Below the pieces are notes generated by a model that saw nothing but the letters and a program-made list of their open reading frames with translations, was not told where the DNA came from and did no database searches. The position numbers and the translations under genes are program-made. Below, piece after piece: positions 10,982 through 21,488 of a stretch of DNA of 64,000 nt. Numbering within the stretch: the stretch's first letter is position 1; each line of letters begins with the position of its first letter. This DNA is from Anomaloglossus baeobatrachus (taxonomy: Eukaryota; Chordata; Amphibia; Anura; Aromobatidae): NCBI RefSeq assembly GCF_048569485.1, contig NW_027442251.1:124001-188000 (forward strand). The letters are read 5' to 3'.

Positions 10982-11562
10982 ACTAAAGGCTACTTTACAC
11001 ACTGCGATATCGGTCCCGATATCGCTAGTGTGGGTACCCGCCCCCATCTGTTGCGCGACACGGGCAAATCGCTGCCCATGCCGCACAACACCGACCAGAC
11101 CCGTCACACATACTTACCTGCCCGGCGACGTCGCTGTGTCCGGCGAACCGCCTCCTTTCTAAGGGGGCGGTCCGTGCGGCGTCACAGCGACGTCACTGAG
11201 CGACCGCCCAATAGCAGCGGAGGGGCGGAGATGAGTGGCCGGAACATCCCGCCCACCTCCTTCCTTCCTCATAGCGGCTGGGAGGCAGGTAAGGAGAGGT
11301 TCCTCGTTTCTGCGGTGTCACACGGAGCGATGTGTGCTACCGCAGGAGCGACGAACTACATCGTTACTGCTGCAGTAACGATAATCGAGAATGGAGACCC
11401 ATGTCACCGATGAGCGATTTTGCACGTTTTTGCAACGATGCAAAATCGCTCATCGGTATCACACGCAGCAACATCGCTAATGCGGCCGGATGTGCGTCAC
11501 AAATTCCGTGACCCCAACGACTCCGCATTAGCGATGTCGCAGCGTGTAAAGCCCCCTTTAGT
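10982..11562 (+). mobile_element. MITE-like DNA transposon with 31-bp inverted ends
   Basis: The 581-bp element has imperfect terminal inverted repeats: ACTAAAGGCTACTTTACACA at the left, ACTAAAGGGGGCTTTACACG at the right when read inward, both followed by CTGCGAYATCG. It is CpG-rich and holds a perfect 19-bp-stem hairpin (11406-11424 with 11439-11457) plus the short palindromes around 11005 and 11371. No transposase is present, so it is non-autonomous. The superfamily is not settled because no clear target duplication is seen. A 144-codon ORF across it looks incidental. Confidence 0.7.
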
Positions 11563-12956
11563 GGGAGTGGTGTACAGGGTCTTAGCAGTAAAGAGTATTC
11601 CATATTTCTGCCAGATACCCACAGAGATATTGAAATCTGAAAAAAGAGACTTCTGCTCATTGAAGGTAAGAACTGCTCACATAGCGTTCAACTCCACAGC
11701 AAACGAGTGCTCTAGCACTGGCATCTCAGCAGGGATATTCCCCTACTACACATGTGTGTCTAGGTCACTGTGACAGTTTACAGGACATAACTCAGGGCAC
11801 CTAGACAGAAGGCAGAGGGACTACTTTCTATTTCTGGTGTAGAGCTTAGTACAATATATATATATTTATACTATTACATGGGACACATGTACCTTGTATT
11901 ACCATTATTCGCTGTATATGAACCCCTTTTCTCCGGGCATTATTTGTCTATAGCATTTTTCACGAACCTGAGGCAACTGAGAACCCTTCAGTGAAGGAAT
12001 TCCACTAACCCTCACAATACCTACCAGGGGCCTCCCTGCAGTAACTCAGGTAGTTGTACCCATTCTCTTTCCGCATTCTATGTGTTCTTCTTCTTTCTTC
12101 TTTTTTTTCTTTTTTCTTCTTTTTATTTCTATCATGTAGTTCAGGGGTTTATAGATATATGTCCTGCATCTCATATTTCCTTTAGTGGTGCTTCTTACCC
12201 ATTCTCATATCATTTACCCTAGTATTTCATGATCCTGAGGCGACTGAGAACCCTTTAATAAAGGAATCCTTTTTCACCTGAATTGTCAAGTGATACTTAC
12301 CAGTGACTATCACGTAATGTTACAGGTAGTTCCATTTTCTTCCTCTTCTTTCTCTCCTTTCTTCTTTGTCACACGGTCCATTGTGTTATAGCCCACGTGT
12401 CATGATAACACTTGTACCATCTTTTCATTTAGATTCCACCTACAATTATTTACCGATTCCAGTTCTGGAATAGGCTTTCATCATCTACTCACTAGAATTC
12501 TCAAGTTCATAAGGTACTGAGACATATACATGTTCACACCATTATAAAGAACAAAGTATAAACATTGAGGTTTTTCTCACACCCATGTTCCTGTGTTCTT
12601 TGATATGATATGTGTTCATTTCCTTCACTATATAGGATTGCAAGTTTTCCATTTGTACCTTAATGGCAATGACGCTATACAATTGAACACATATCATCCT
12701 GTTATCCATATAGGTGTGTATTTACCTGCTTGACTATTTTTGGCTGTTTGATCCAGAATGTTTCTCCAGATAGGTCATGTGGAAATTTTCTTTCCTCAGT
12801 ACAAATGTTTTCACTATGGCTTTGGAAAATTTTTTTGTATGTGCATCATGGTCATTTGACCCATTGTACTCTCAAGTAGCAATATATTGTACTGTTATGT
12901 TGTACTATGTACTAATTACGTGTTTATATGGTTTTGTAACCCTTTATGATCTTAGA
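11563..12956. other. AT-rich arm segment, no gene seen
   Basis: Non-coding sequence with a pyrimidine tract of CTT repeats at 12087-12130. Two diverged copies of one unit start near 11966 and 12236; both contain actgagaaccc followed by gaaggaat- or aaaggaat-type sequence and end in caggtagtt. This suggests an old tandem duplication inside a retroelement UTR. The same segment recurs in every arm copy. Confidence 0.4.
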
Positions 12957-13388
12957 TAACTTTATCCTTGATAAAGACCTAAAAACAAGCTCGAAACGTT
13001 GGATGAATTATCCTTTTGCACAAATAAAGAATTTTCAGCATTCTAAGAGTTCTTTTCTTACGTTATTGATCACTATAGTGTGCCAGAGCTATTTCTATTG
13101 AATTGACTCTTATTTTTTCTGACCACCTGCTATATACACAGTGAGCCAGACATATTCAATTTTCATTCAGAAGGCAGAGGGAAGCCTTAGCAGCTGAGCC
13201 TATATCTTGGCTTGTGAGCATTAGAACAGGCCGGCGATTACAGGGTAACATGAAAAATGTCCAGCTTGCATTATGACTAGAACATGACAATATCCTTTTA
13301 AGTACTAACCTATGATGCGTTCCTAAGCAGTTGATGTTATATGTTCTACATTTCATTTTCTGCATACTTTCCAAGTAGTAGAATTTGC

Positions 13389-14140
13389 AGAGCAAAAACA
13401 AGGAGAATGGTGCTTTTTGCAGCCGCCGCCCACTGCAATGAATCTGAATAACTCCTCCTTTTGGGCACAAGCACCTCCCCTCCCCCTTGCAGTCTTTCCA
13501 ATTCATGATACAAAAAGACGGACGGACAGGACAGGACAGGACCATCTGCCTGACTTTCCGTCACTGCCACCCTTTGCCATCCTTGCCCGTAGAAAGCCCT
13601 TTCATCATCCCCAAACCCTAATCTTTTCCCTTCCCTTCCCAGCTGCGTCTCACTCCCTTTCATTAGGAAGTGAGCGCAGCCTTTTCTCCGTTCTGCACAT
13701 GCGCGACGTTAAACACAAATGCGCAGGCGTGCGTTCCATTAGCCTCACTGCATTCCACTCCCATACAGGAAGTGGGCACAGCTATTACTACGGTCGCACA
13801 TAAAAGAACCCACGGCCACCACTGCACATAGCTGACTCCACCACAGGACACCCACTTCTACACCAACGCAGGTAAGACAGGATCGGCACCTCTATGCTCC
13901 CGTTACAATCAGGCTCAGTCACCATGTGATAACGCTCTCAACTCTTTAGTTGCAGGCTCCCCTTGCTTCACCTCCACTGGCTGTGCTGCCATTTCCTCTC
14001 CCACCTGGAAGGTATACTTTATTCCACTATTTTCCTGTTTCTCTCTTCCCCCTTTTCCCATAACCTACTTTTATCTGCATTTGTGGGGTATCTATATGCT
14101 ATTTACATCATAGTTTTATTCATTAATATGGAAGGGAAGA
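13389..14140. other. centre of composite: CpG-rich, promoter-like segment
   Basis: GC-rich sequence with a GGACA run (13510-13540), CpG-rich stretches (13690-13735), a TATA-like acataaaaga (13798-13807) and a possible splice donor in gcaggtaaga (13868-13877). No protein was recognised. In the copies at 31111 and 58370 this segment follows the upstream flank of a U2 snRNA gene. Copy 1 has lost about 375 bp containing the U2 head, apparently at a short aatttgc/tttgc repeat. Confidence 0.4.
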
Positions 14141-14890
14141 GTGCCCATGAGAGTGTTGAACTGCGGAGAGCAAAAGATTAAGCTGCTCCGATTTGCCACC
14201 ATTGATAAGCTGTTCTCAGTAGATACACATGCTATCCAAACAGCAGCATCCACCATTGCTTCAGCCCACCCATTCAGTGACAGCTCACCAAGTCAGCCAG
14301 AGGAGTGGTGTAAGGAATTACACGTAGGCACTGACTCCACACCTTCACATCACAAGAAGGGGGTCTACAGGCTAGTGCAAGAATACGAGCAAGTCTTCAG
14401 CAAACATCCGCTAGACTTTTGAAAAATAAAAGGGGTCAAACACTACATCCCCACAAGTGCACACCCACCCATCAAAGAGAGATATAAGCCAAATCTACCT
14501 GCACATTACCAGTGTACCAAGGACATGTTGAGCAACATGAAGGAGGCTGGGGTTATCCGTGACAGTTGTAGCCTCTGGGCAGCTCCGTTGGTCCTGTTAA
14601 AGAAGAAGGACAGCACCACTCCCCTGTATTGAGGAATAGCTAGCTGCATTGACAACTGCAAATTATTTTTCTACCCTTGATCTCACTAGTCACTATTGGC
14701 AAGTGTCCGTTGCTGAGGCAGACCGGGAGAAGACCGCCTTTGCCACCCCGATGGGTCTCTGCGAGTTCAAAAGCATGCCCTTCGAGCTGTGCAATTTGCC
14801 AGGAACCTTCCAGAGGCTGATGGAATGCTGCTTGGGACACCGAAACTTTGAAACGGTACTGCTATACCTTTATGATGTTATTGTTTATTC
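14141..14890 (+). pseudogene. Ty3/Gypsy pol fragment in composite copy 1
   Basis: A fossil fragment of Gypsy pol covering the segment before and at the start of reverse transcriptase: ELHVGTDSTPSHHKKGVYRL, EYEQVFSKHPLDF, then a part with FSTLDLTSHYWQVSVAEADR and LYDVIVYS. It is closely related to the larger Gypsy copy at 24019-27262. It is broken by a few changes and cut off by the LINE fragment at its 3' side. The same fragment occurs at 31861-32610 and 59120-59869. Confidence 0.8.
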
Positions 14891-14892
14891 TA

Positions 14893-15005
14893 ACGCAAAC
14901 AAGATTTTAGGGTGTATAAAAAGGGAGATTAGATCCGATGATCCCAACGTATTGTTACCCCTCTATAAATCACTTGTAAGGCCACATCTGGAATATGGGG
15001 TAAAG
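14893..15005 (+). mobile_element. LINE reverse-transcriptase tail fragment
   Basis: The translation NKILGCIKREI followed by LYKSLVRPHLEYG matches the C-terminal end of the reverse transcriptase in CR1/L2-like non-LTR retrotransposons. The fragment is about 110 bp and abuts Gypsy sequence on both sides. A longer piece of the same kind is at 27306-27480, which continues with QFWAPHFKKDIQKLESVQ. Copies are at 32613-32725 and 59872-59984, and an inverted copy of the whole junction lies at 19969-20175. Confidence 0.65.
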
Positions 15006-15266
15006 TCCTGAGCAGGTTGATAACCATTGGTTTGAGCATGGTAGGGTGTAGTACGCATCTTCCTGCATCGGTAAAAGCTGCAGAAGTCCTTGAAGATTTC
15101 CGCTTCAAAGGCAGTGCCTTGATCTGTGAGGACTCTCTCTGAGTAGCCATGAGGTCTGCATAAGTGTGCTTGGAAGACCTTCGCTGCAGTATGGGCCATT
15201 AGATCTTTGACTTGTACCACAACCATAAATCTCGAGTAGTTGTCTACCATCGTAAGTGCATACGTG
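15006..15266 (-). pseudogene. Gypsy integrase core fragment, fused in frame to SET exon
   Basis: Read on the minus strand the fragment gives YALTMVDNYSRFMVVVQVKD, then ERVLTDQGTAFEAEIFKDF and TTPYHAQTNG, the catalytic core of a Gypsy integrase. It runs opposite to the Gypsy piece at 14141-14890. Its 5' end is joined without a stop to the SET-domain codons EYRGEL at 15267-15333, giving one continuous 120-codon frame (14963-15325). It is a fossil and incomplete. Copies are at 32726-32986 and 59985-60245. Confidence 0.8.
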
Positions 15267-15273
15267 AGCTCAC

Positions 15274-15333
15274 CTCGATATTCTGCAACAAAACTCCCTT
15301 TTTCGATTTCAGTTTCAGCAAACACTCCTCTTC
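15274..15333 (-). pseudogene. SET-domain exon 2 (KMT5A/SETD8-like), captured
   Basis: The minus strand shows an acceptor tttctacag directly before GAAGAGGAGTG at 15333. The exon encodes GRGVFAETEIEKGSFVAEYR, followed by GEL, the start of a SET domain as in PR-Set7/SETD8 (GRGV...G.FV.EY.G.L). The split codon joins in phase with exon 1 upstream (15422-15541). After GEL the frame passes into Gypsy integrase. The catalytic part of the SET domain (the NH and Y motifs) is missing, so no methyltransferase activity is expected. Confidence 0.7.
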
Positions 15334-15421
15334 CTGTAGAAAATATTTATCATTACCTAAGACAGTCATTCTAATGCATGACAATATTAAGGCAATTTAG
15401 TTAAAACTTGTTTTAACTCAC

Positions 15422-15541
15422 CTTTAAGGGGATTGATGTATTTCATGGTCAATCCAGGTTTGTCAGTGATGGCACTGACATAATGTATGGCGTCTTTTTC
15501 GGGCGTTATCCTTTGCCTTTTCATTGTGAAAATCCAGTTGC
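15422..15541 (-). pseudogene. SET-domain gene exon 1 (pre-SET side), captured
   Basis: A 120-bp exon on the minus strand bounded by acceptor ttgatatag (15542-15550) and donor gtgagt (15421-15416). It encodes MKRQRITPEKDAIHYVSAIT then DKPGLTMKYINPLKG. The end matches the residues just before the GRGV motif of KMT5A-like proteins. Because introns and splice signals are retained, it was captured as DNA, not by reverse transcription of mRNA. The inner end of each inverted arm begins in this intron. Copies are at 33142-33261 and 60401-60520. Confidence 0.65.
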
Positions 15542-15551
15542 CTATATCAAA

Positions 15552-18500
15552 GCAAATTCTACTACTTGGAAAGTATGCAGAAAATGAAATGTAGAACATA
15601 TAACATCAACTGCTTAGGAACGCATCATAGGTTAGTACTTAAAAGGATATTGTCATGTTCTAGTCATAATGCAAGCTGGACATTTTTCATGTTACCCTGT
15701 AATCGCCGGCCTGTTCTAATGCTCACAAGCCAAGATATAGGCTCAGCTGCTAAGGCTTCCCTCTGCCTTCTGAATGAAAATTGAATATGTCTGGCTCACT
15801 GTGTATATAGCAGGTGCTCAGAAAAAATAAGAGTCAATTCAATAGAAATAGCTCTGGCACACTATAGTGATCAATAACGTAAGAAAAGAACTCTTAGAAT
15901 GCTGAAAATTCTTTATTTGTGCAAAAGGATAATTCATCCAACGTTTCGAGCTTGTTTTTAGGTCTTTATCAAGGATAAAGTTATCTAAGATCATAAAGGG
16001 TTACAAAACCATATAAACACGTAATTAGTACATAGTACAACATAACAGTACAATATATTGCTACTTGAGAGTACAATGGGTCAAATGACCATGATGCACA
16101 TACAAAAAAATTTTCCAAAGCCATAGTGAAAACATTTGTACTGAGGAAAGAAAATTTCCACATGACCTATCTGGAGAAACATTCTGGATCAAACAACCAA
16201 AAATAGTCAAGCAGGTAAATACACACCTATATGGATAACAGGATGATATGTGTTCAATTGTATAGCGTCATTGCCATTAAGGTACAAATGGAAAACTTGC
16301 AATCCTATATAGTGAAGGAAATGAACACATATCATATCAAAGAACACAGGAACATGGGTGTGAGAAAAACCTCAATGTTTATACTTTGTTCTTTATAATG
16401 GTGTGAACATGTATATGTCTCAGTACCTTATGAACTTGAGAATTCTAGTGAGTAGATGATGAAAGCCTATTCCAGAACTGGAATCGGTAAATAATTGTAG
16501 GTGGAATCTAAATGAAAAGATGGTACAAGTGTTATCATGACACGTGGGCTATAACACAATGGACCGTGTGACAAAGAAGAAAGGAGAGAAAGAAGAGGAA
16601 GAAAATGGAACTACCTGTAACATTACGTGATAGTCACTGGTAAGTATCACTTGACAATTCAGGTGAAAAAGGATTCCTTTATTAAAGGGTTCTCAGTCGC
16701 CTCAGGATCATGAAATACTAGGGTAAATGATATGAGAATGGGTAAGAAGCACCACTAAAGGAAATATGAGATGCAGGACATATATCTATAAACCCCTGAA
16801 CTACATGATAGAAATAAAAAGAAGAAAAAAGAAAAAAAAGAAGAAAGAAGAAGAACACATAGAATGCGGAAAGAGAATGGGTACAACTACCTGAGTTACT
16901 GCAGGGAGGCCCCTGGTAGGTATTGTGAGGGTTAGTGGAATTCCTTCACTGAAGGGTTCTCAGTTGCCTCAGGTTCGTGAAAAATGCTATAGACAAATAA
17001 TGCCCGGAGAAAAGGGGTTCATATACAGCGAATAATGGTAATACAAGGTACATGTGTCCCATGTAATAGTATAAATATATATATATTGTACTAAGCTCTA
17101 CACCAGAAATAGAAAGTAGTCCCTCTGCCTTCTGTCTAGGTGCCCTGAGTTATGTCCTGTAAACTGTCACAGTGACCTAGACACACATGTGTAGTAGGGG
17201 AATATCCCTGCTGAGATGCCAGTGCTAGAGCACTCGTTTGCTGTGGAGTTGAACGCTATGTGAGCAGTTCTTACCTTCAATGAGCAGAAGTCTCTTTTTT
17301 CAGATTTCAATATCTCTGTGGGTATCTGGCAGAAATATGGAATACTCTTTACTGCTAAGACCCTGTACACCACTCCCACTAAAGGGGGCTTTACACGCTG
17401 CGACATCGCTAATGCGGAGTCGTTGGGGTCACGGAATTTGTGACGCACATCCGGCCGCATTAGCGATGTTGCTGCGTGTGATACCGATGAGCGATTTTGC
17501 ATCGTTGCAAAAACGTGCAAAATCGCTCATCGGTGACATGGGTCTCCATTCTCGATTATCGTTACTGCAGCAGTAACGATGTAGTTCGTCGCTCCTGCGG
17601 TAGCACACATCGCTCCGTGTGACACCGCAGAAACGAGGAACCTCTCCTTACCTGCCTCCCAGCCGCTATGAGGAAGGAAGGAGGTGGGCGGGATGTTCCG
17701 GCCACTCATCTCCGCCCCTCCGCTGCTATTGGGCGGTCGCTCAGTGACGTCGCTGTGACGCCGCACGGACCGCCCCCTTAGAAAGGAGGCGGTTCGCCGG
17801 ACACAGCGACGTCGCCGGGCAGGTAAGTATGTGTGACGGGTCTGGTCGGTGTTGTGCGGCATGGGCAGCGATTTGCCCGTGTCGCGCAACAGATGGGGGC
17901 GGGTACCCACACTAGCGATATCGGGACCGATATCGCAGTGTGTAAAGTAGCCTTTAGTCACATGACCAAGACTGTATCTGTGTCCCTACAACACACTTGA
18001 GACAAATGTGTGTGTGAGCCTGCATTGTGGGGTATATATAATATATTATAGAGCTGGGAAGGATCATTCTAAGCAGTGAGCTGTTCCAGTATTTGTAGGA
18101 AAATACCCAGTAGAAGCATCAAACACAGCACCAATACCTCCCATCAGTATTCCACCACAGTGCCATGTAACCCATGCCCTACACTCCCATCTACACCAAT
18201 ACTATACAGGCACAAACTAGTATATCTGACTAAAAGCCCCCAAAATATGAAGAACGGCCTATAGTTGAGTGTGGATATAAAATCTATGTGAGCAGAGCTA
18301 GAATAGAAATCACTGATCGCATTGAAGTCATTCTGACCATAAATCACCATGATATCAAGGTGAGGAGTTGTGTGTTACTGCTGGGAGGAAAGGGTTAACA
18401 GTGGAATATTAAGGTGCATTTCTGTGTGCAGTGTTACTAGTCAATGTAACAATTCAGTATGAGCTGCTCTTGGTGCCGGGGGAGGGAGATGCTCTCCTGA

Positions 18501-19968
18501 GCAAGATAGATGGGGAATGAACATGATATCTATATAGTGTAAGGCAGGGGGTCTCAAACCAGGTGATCATGTCTGATCAACTGGTTACATTATGTCTGAT
18601 TACCTTGTCTAACAGTTTTTTCTCCCCTTTCTTTACCTTCCAGGTTCCCATAGTCACGTGAAATATCCCTGTTGCACTTGATTACGGCTCACTATTCACT
18701 ATAGGATGTCTTATATCTAACATCACACTCTCACCCATCAGCACTCTATAGGTTTGTATAAGGTATGCGCTTACACATCCGGTCCTCCATAGGTATTTCC
18801 ACTTATGTAACACTATCCCTATGATCACTCATAACTCATACCCTTGTAGTCAATTACAGCCTCCTCTCTCCCCCCCTCCCCTTCTCCCTTTCCATCTATA
18901 ATTTTGCCAGTACAATATTAGTTTACATTAGGCACACACTCACATATTCCTTTCCTTAGTGATTTATTGTAATTCACATTCACATACAATTCTCTATGCC
19001 TGCCCCATTACTACATTCATACCTACTTGACCCTATCCTGATACCCCTTGTCTCACCTTGTTGGTCCCTACACCTGTTATCATGTCCTTTCCTGTGTCTG
19101 TCTTGTCACACAACACATTTTAGCATATAACTTGTGCTCCTTATTACCTGTCCTGCCTATTAGAATTATGTCCATTATGTCCATGCATGGCCCAATGAAT
19201 CAAGTCTGTACTTCATATTCATGGTTTAAGCCTTTGGGTTCCAATGTGCCCAGAGTATATATCCAGAAAGATTCCCTTTCTTTGAGCTTCCTAATTCTAT
19301 TGCCTCCTCTGCGTATGGCTTGGACATGTTCGATGACTTGGAATGTTAATTGGATCACTGTGTGATTATGCGTCACAAAATGGTGTGGGACTGGTAATAG
19401 AATCTGCTTACAATGTATTGTTGACTTGTGTTTAGCTCAAAGAAAGAGAATCTTTCTGGATATGTACTCTGGGCACATTAGAACCCAAGGGCTTAAACCG
19501 TGAATATGAAGTAAAGACTTGATTCATTGGGCCGTGCACCATGTCACCAAGTGTCCAATTGCATTGTCCAATGGCTCACAATGGTTATGCGTTTTCATTG
19601 GATGGATAATCGAAGCCATGTTTTTTTCCTTTCTGTTGGGTTTGTTGTGTGAGTAGCCTATAGGATTAAGTTGGTTACCGCAGGCAGTGGATTTAACTTC
19701 CTGTCTTTGGTCCAGTGGTAGATGGATTGTCTGGTCTATGAGCTGTTATTGGTTTGAATGCAGGTGAATGCCCATGGGCTGCTTATGACTGTGTAAAATA
19801 GTATTGATTCATGATGGATTTCAGACTACATGTAGATATCTTCAGTCTTTCTATCCACATCATTTAAATGAACATTATCCATGCAGCTTGAAATCCATCC
19901 AATAAGAGAAGCAACCTTGTACAACGAATCTGATAAGGGCACAGTATATCCTAAGGGAAGGTTATGGC
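15552..19968 (-). repeat. right inverted arm of composite copy 1
   Basis: Inverted counterpart of 9051-13388, with near-identical sequence, including the MITE (17378-17958), the hAT-like end motif (about 18543-18557) and the Penelope-like endonuclease piece (19195-19350, minus). It extends about 80 bp past the point where the left arm is truncated, matching 53589-53690 of the duplicate. High identity between arms suggests recent formation or gene conversion. Confidence 0.85.
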
Positions 19969-20177
19969 GGATGCAGGAAGATGCGCACTACACCCTACCA
20001 TGCTCAAACCAATGGTTATCAACCTGCTCAGGACTTTACCCCATATTCCAGATGTGGCCTTACAAGTGATTTATAGAGGGTTAACAATACGTTGGGATCA
20101 CCGGATCTAATCTCCCTTTTTATACACCCTAAAATCTTGTTTGCTTTAGAATAAACAATAACATCATAAAGGTATAA
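19969..20177 (-). repeat. inverted copy of the composite's inner Gypsy/LINE junction
   Basis: This segment is the reverse complement of about 14862-15066: it holds the same Gypsy/LINE/integrase junctions seen in the centre. It joins the right arm directly to the second hAT transposase at 20178. So the composite's outer edge reuses a piece of its own centre, which points to template switching or intra-element recombination. Confidence 0.75.
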
Positions 20178-21253
20178 GATGACGCCATTATTAGCGTCAC
20201 CATACCGCTACTCTGCCTTCTAAAACGGTCTCTGCTCAAAACCAAACATGATGCATTGCAGGCGGAGCGCGATGAGTTGCAGCAAGAAACAGTAGTGGGT
20301 GTGGGTGATAACACACAGCCCAGCCTCGTCTCATCACAACGTGCAGTGGAGGACTATGACGAGGAGGAGGATGAAGACATGGAGCAAATCTCCGGCCAAA
20401 TTGAGGATATGACATGCACACCAGTCATATCCTCGGTTCAGCGTGGCTGGCCAGAGGACAGGGTAGATGAGGAGGAGGAGGAGGAGGAGGAGGAGGACAG
20501 CATGTTCAGTCAACGTGTTGGTCAGGCTACTGAAGTCCTGGCTGTTAAGAGTCTGGCGCACATGGCTGACTTTATGGTAAGCTGCCTGTCTCGTGACCCT
20601 CGCGTTAAGAACATCTTGGCCGACAATCATTACTGGTAGTAACACTGTTAGACCCACGCTACAAGGAGAACTTTATGTCTCTTATTCCCGAGGCGGAGAG
20701 GTCAACCAAAATGCAGCAGTTCCGGAAGGCCATAGTCACGGAAGTAGGCAAAGCATTCCCCTCACAAAACGCTAGCGGCATAGGTCAGGAATCAGTGGAC
20801 AACCAAGGCGTACAGCCGAGAGAGGCACAAGTCCAATCCGCCAGAGGTAGGGGAACAGTCTTTAAGATGTGGGACAGTTTTCTCAGCCCCTCACGTACCA
20901 CAGCCCCTGAGGTGCGGGGTAGTGCCACAAGAAATCCTAAGTTTGCCCAGATGCTCAAGGAGTACCTTGCAGATCGAACAACTGTACTCCGACATTCCTC
21001 TGTGCCTTACAATTATTGGGTATCCAAGGTGGACACGTGGCATGAATTGGCTCTCTACGCCTTGGAAGTCCTGGCCTGCCCTGCCGCTAGCGTTTTGTCA
21101 GAGCATGTTTTTAGTGCCGCAGGTGGAATCATTACAGATAAACGCACCCGCCTGTCAACTGAAAATGCTGACAGGCTGACTCTGATCAAGATGAACAAGG
21201 GTTGGATTGGGCCAGACTTCACCACACCACCAGCAAATGAGAGCGGAATTTAA
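20178..21253 (+). pseudogene. hAT transposase, C-terminal half
   Basis: The first codons DDAIISVTIPLLCLLKRSLL match the middle of the related transposase at 37340-37400, so the N-terminal half (BED finger and first catalytic residues) is absent. An acidic run EEEEEEEEE (about 20470-20495) follows. Then comes LLDPRYKENFMSL and the dimerisation region LYALEVLACPAASVLSEHVF, then SAAGGIITDKRTRLS and KMNKGWIGPDF. There is an in-frame stop at 20637-20639 and a small deletion there, compared with NHYWLVTLLD in the other copy, so the frame changes before 20675. The ORF ends at 21251-21253. It is not functional. Confidence 0.85.
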
Positions 21254-21488
21254 AGTTTGTAACGGGAATTTGCCATGTACCTCCAGTCACCCATGGGTAC
21301 ACACTTCTGGACTTTGGATAATCGCTGGACTGCTCCTCCTTCTCCTCATGCGCCACCATGATGACCGTTACAAGAGTTAGGCCTTTGTTTCAGGTATACC
21401 CCCAGTGGTAAATTTTTTCGCCCATTCTTTGCAGAATGGACATTACAACGACAGGAGACCCGCTCCTTTGCAATGGGAACAATGTTTT

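Larger units (their letters stand above)
9051..13388 (+). repeat. left inverted arm of composite copy 1
   Basis: The arm contains, in order, a local inverted pair with the Penelope-like endonuclease end (9405-9745), a hAT-like terminal motif cagggggtctcaaac in reverse (about 10383-10397), a MITE (10982-11562), an AT-rich tract with a CTT run (12087-12130), two diverged copies of a cctgaggc-actgagaaccc phrase (11966 and 12236), and a degenerate ribozyme-like motif (12957-13005). Its inner end includes the first bases of the SET gene intron, as in the right arm. Confidence 0.85.
9051..19968. mobile_element. palindromic composite, copy 1 (4.34-kb arms, 2.2-kb centre)
   Basis: Left arm 9051-13388 and right arm 15552-19890 are near-identical inverted copies; position x in one pairs with about 28940-x in the other. 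The right arm continues to about 19968 in sequence that the duplicate's left arm also holds (53589 on), so the true arm is longer and the left one lost its outer end. The centre 13389-15551 contains Gypsy, LINE and SET-exon pieces. Three copies of this composite exist in the window. No target duplication could be identified, so it may be a rearranged chromosomal unit rather than one transposon. Confidence 0.85.

Noticed and set aside
10979-11413. A 144-codon ORF in the MITE, present in several copies
   Set aside because: It follows the MITE's CpG-rich composition, starts outside the element and has no known domain.
15272-15274. GT at the end of SET exon 2 as a true splice donor
   Set aside because: Copy 3 has GC at this place while the Gly codon is kept, and GEL continues the SET consensus. 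The donor reading is possible but less likely.
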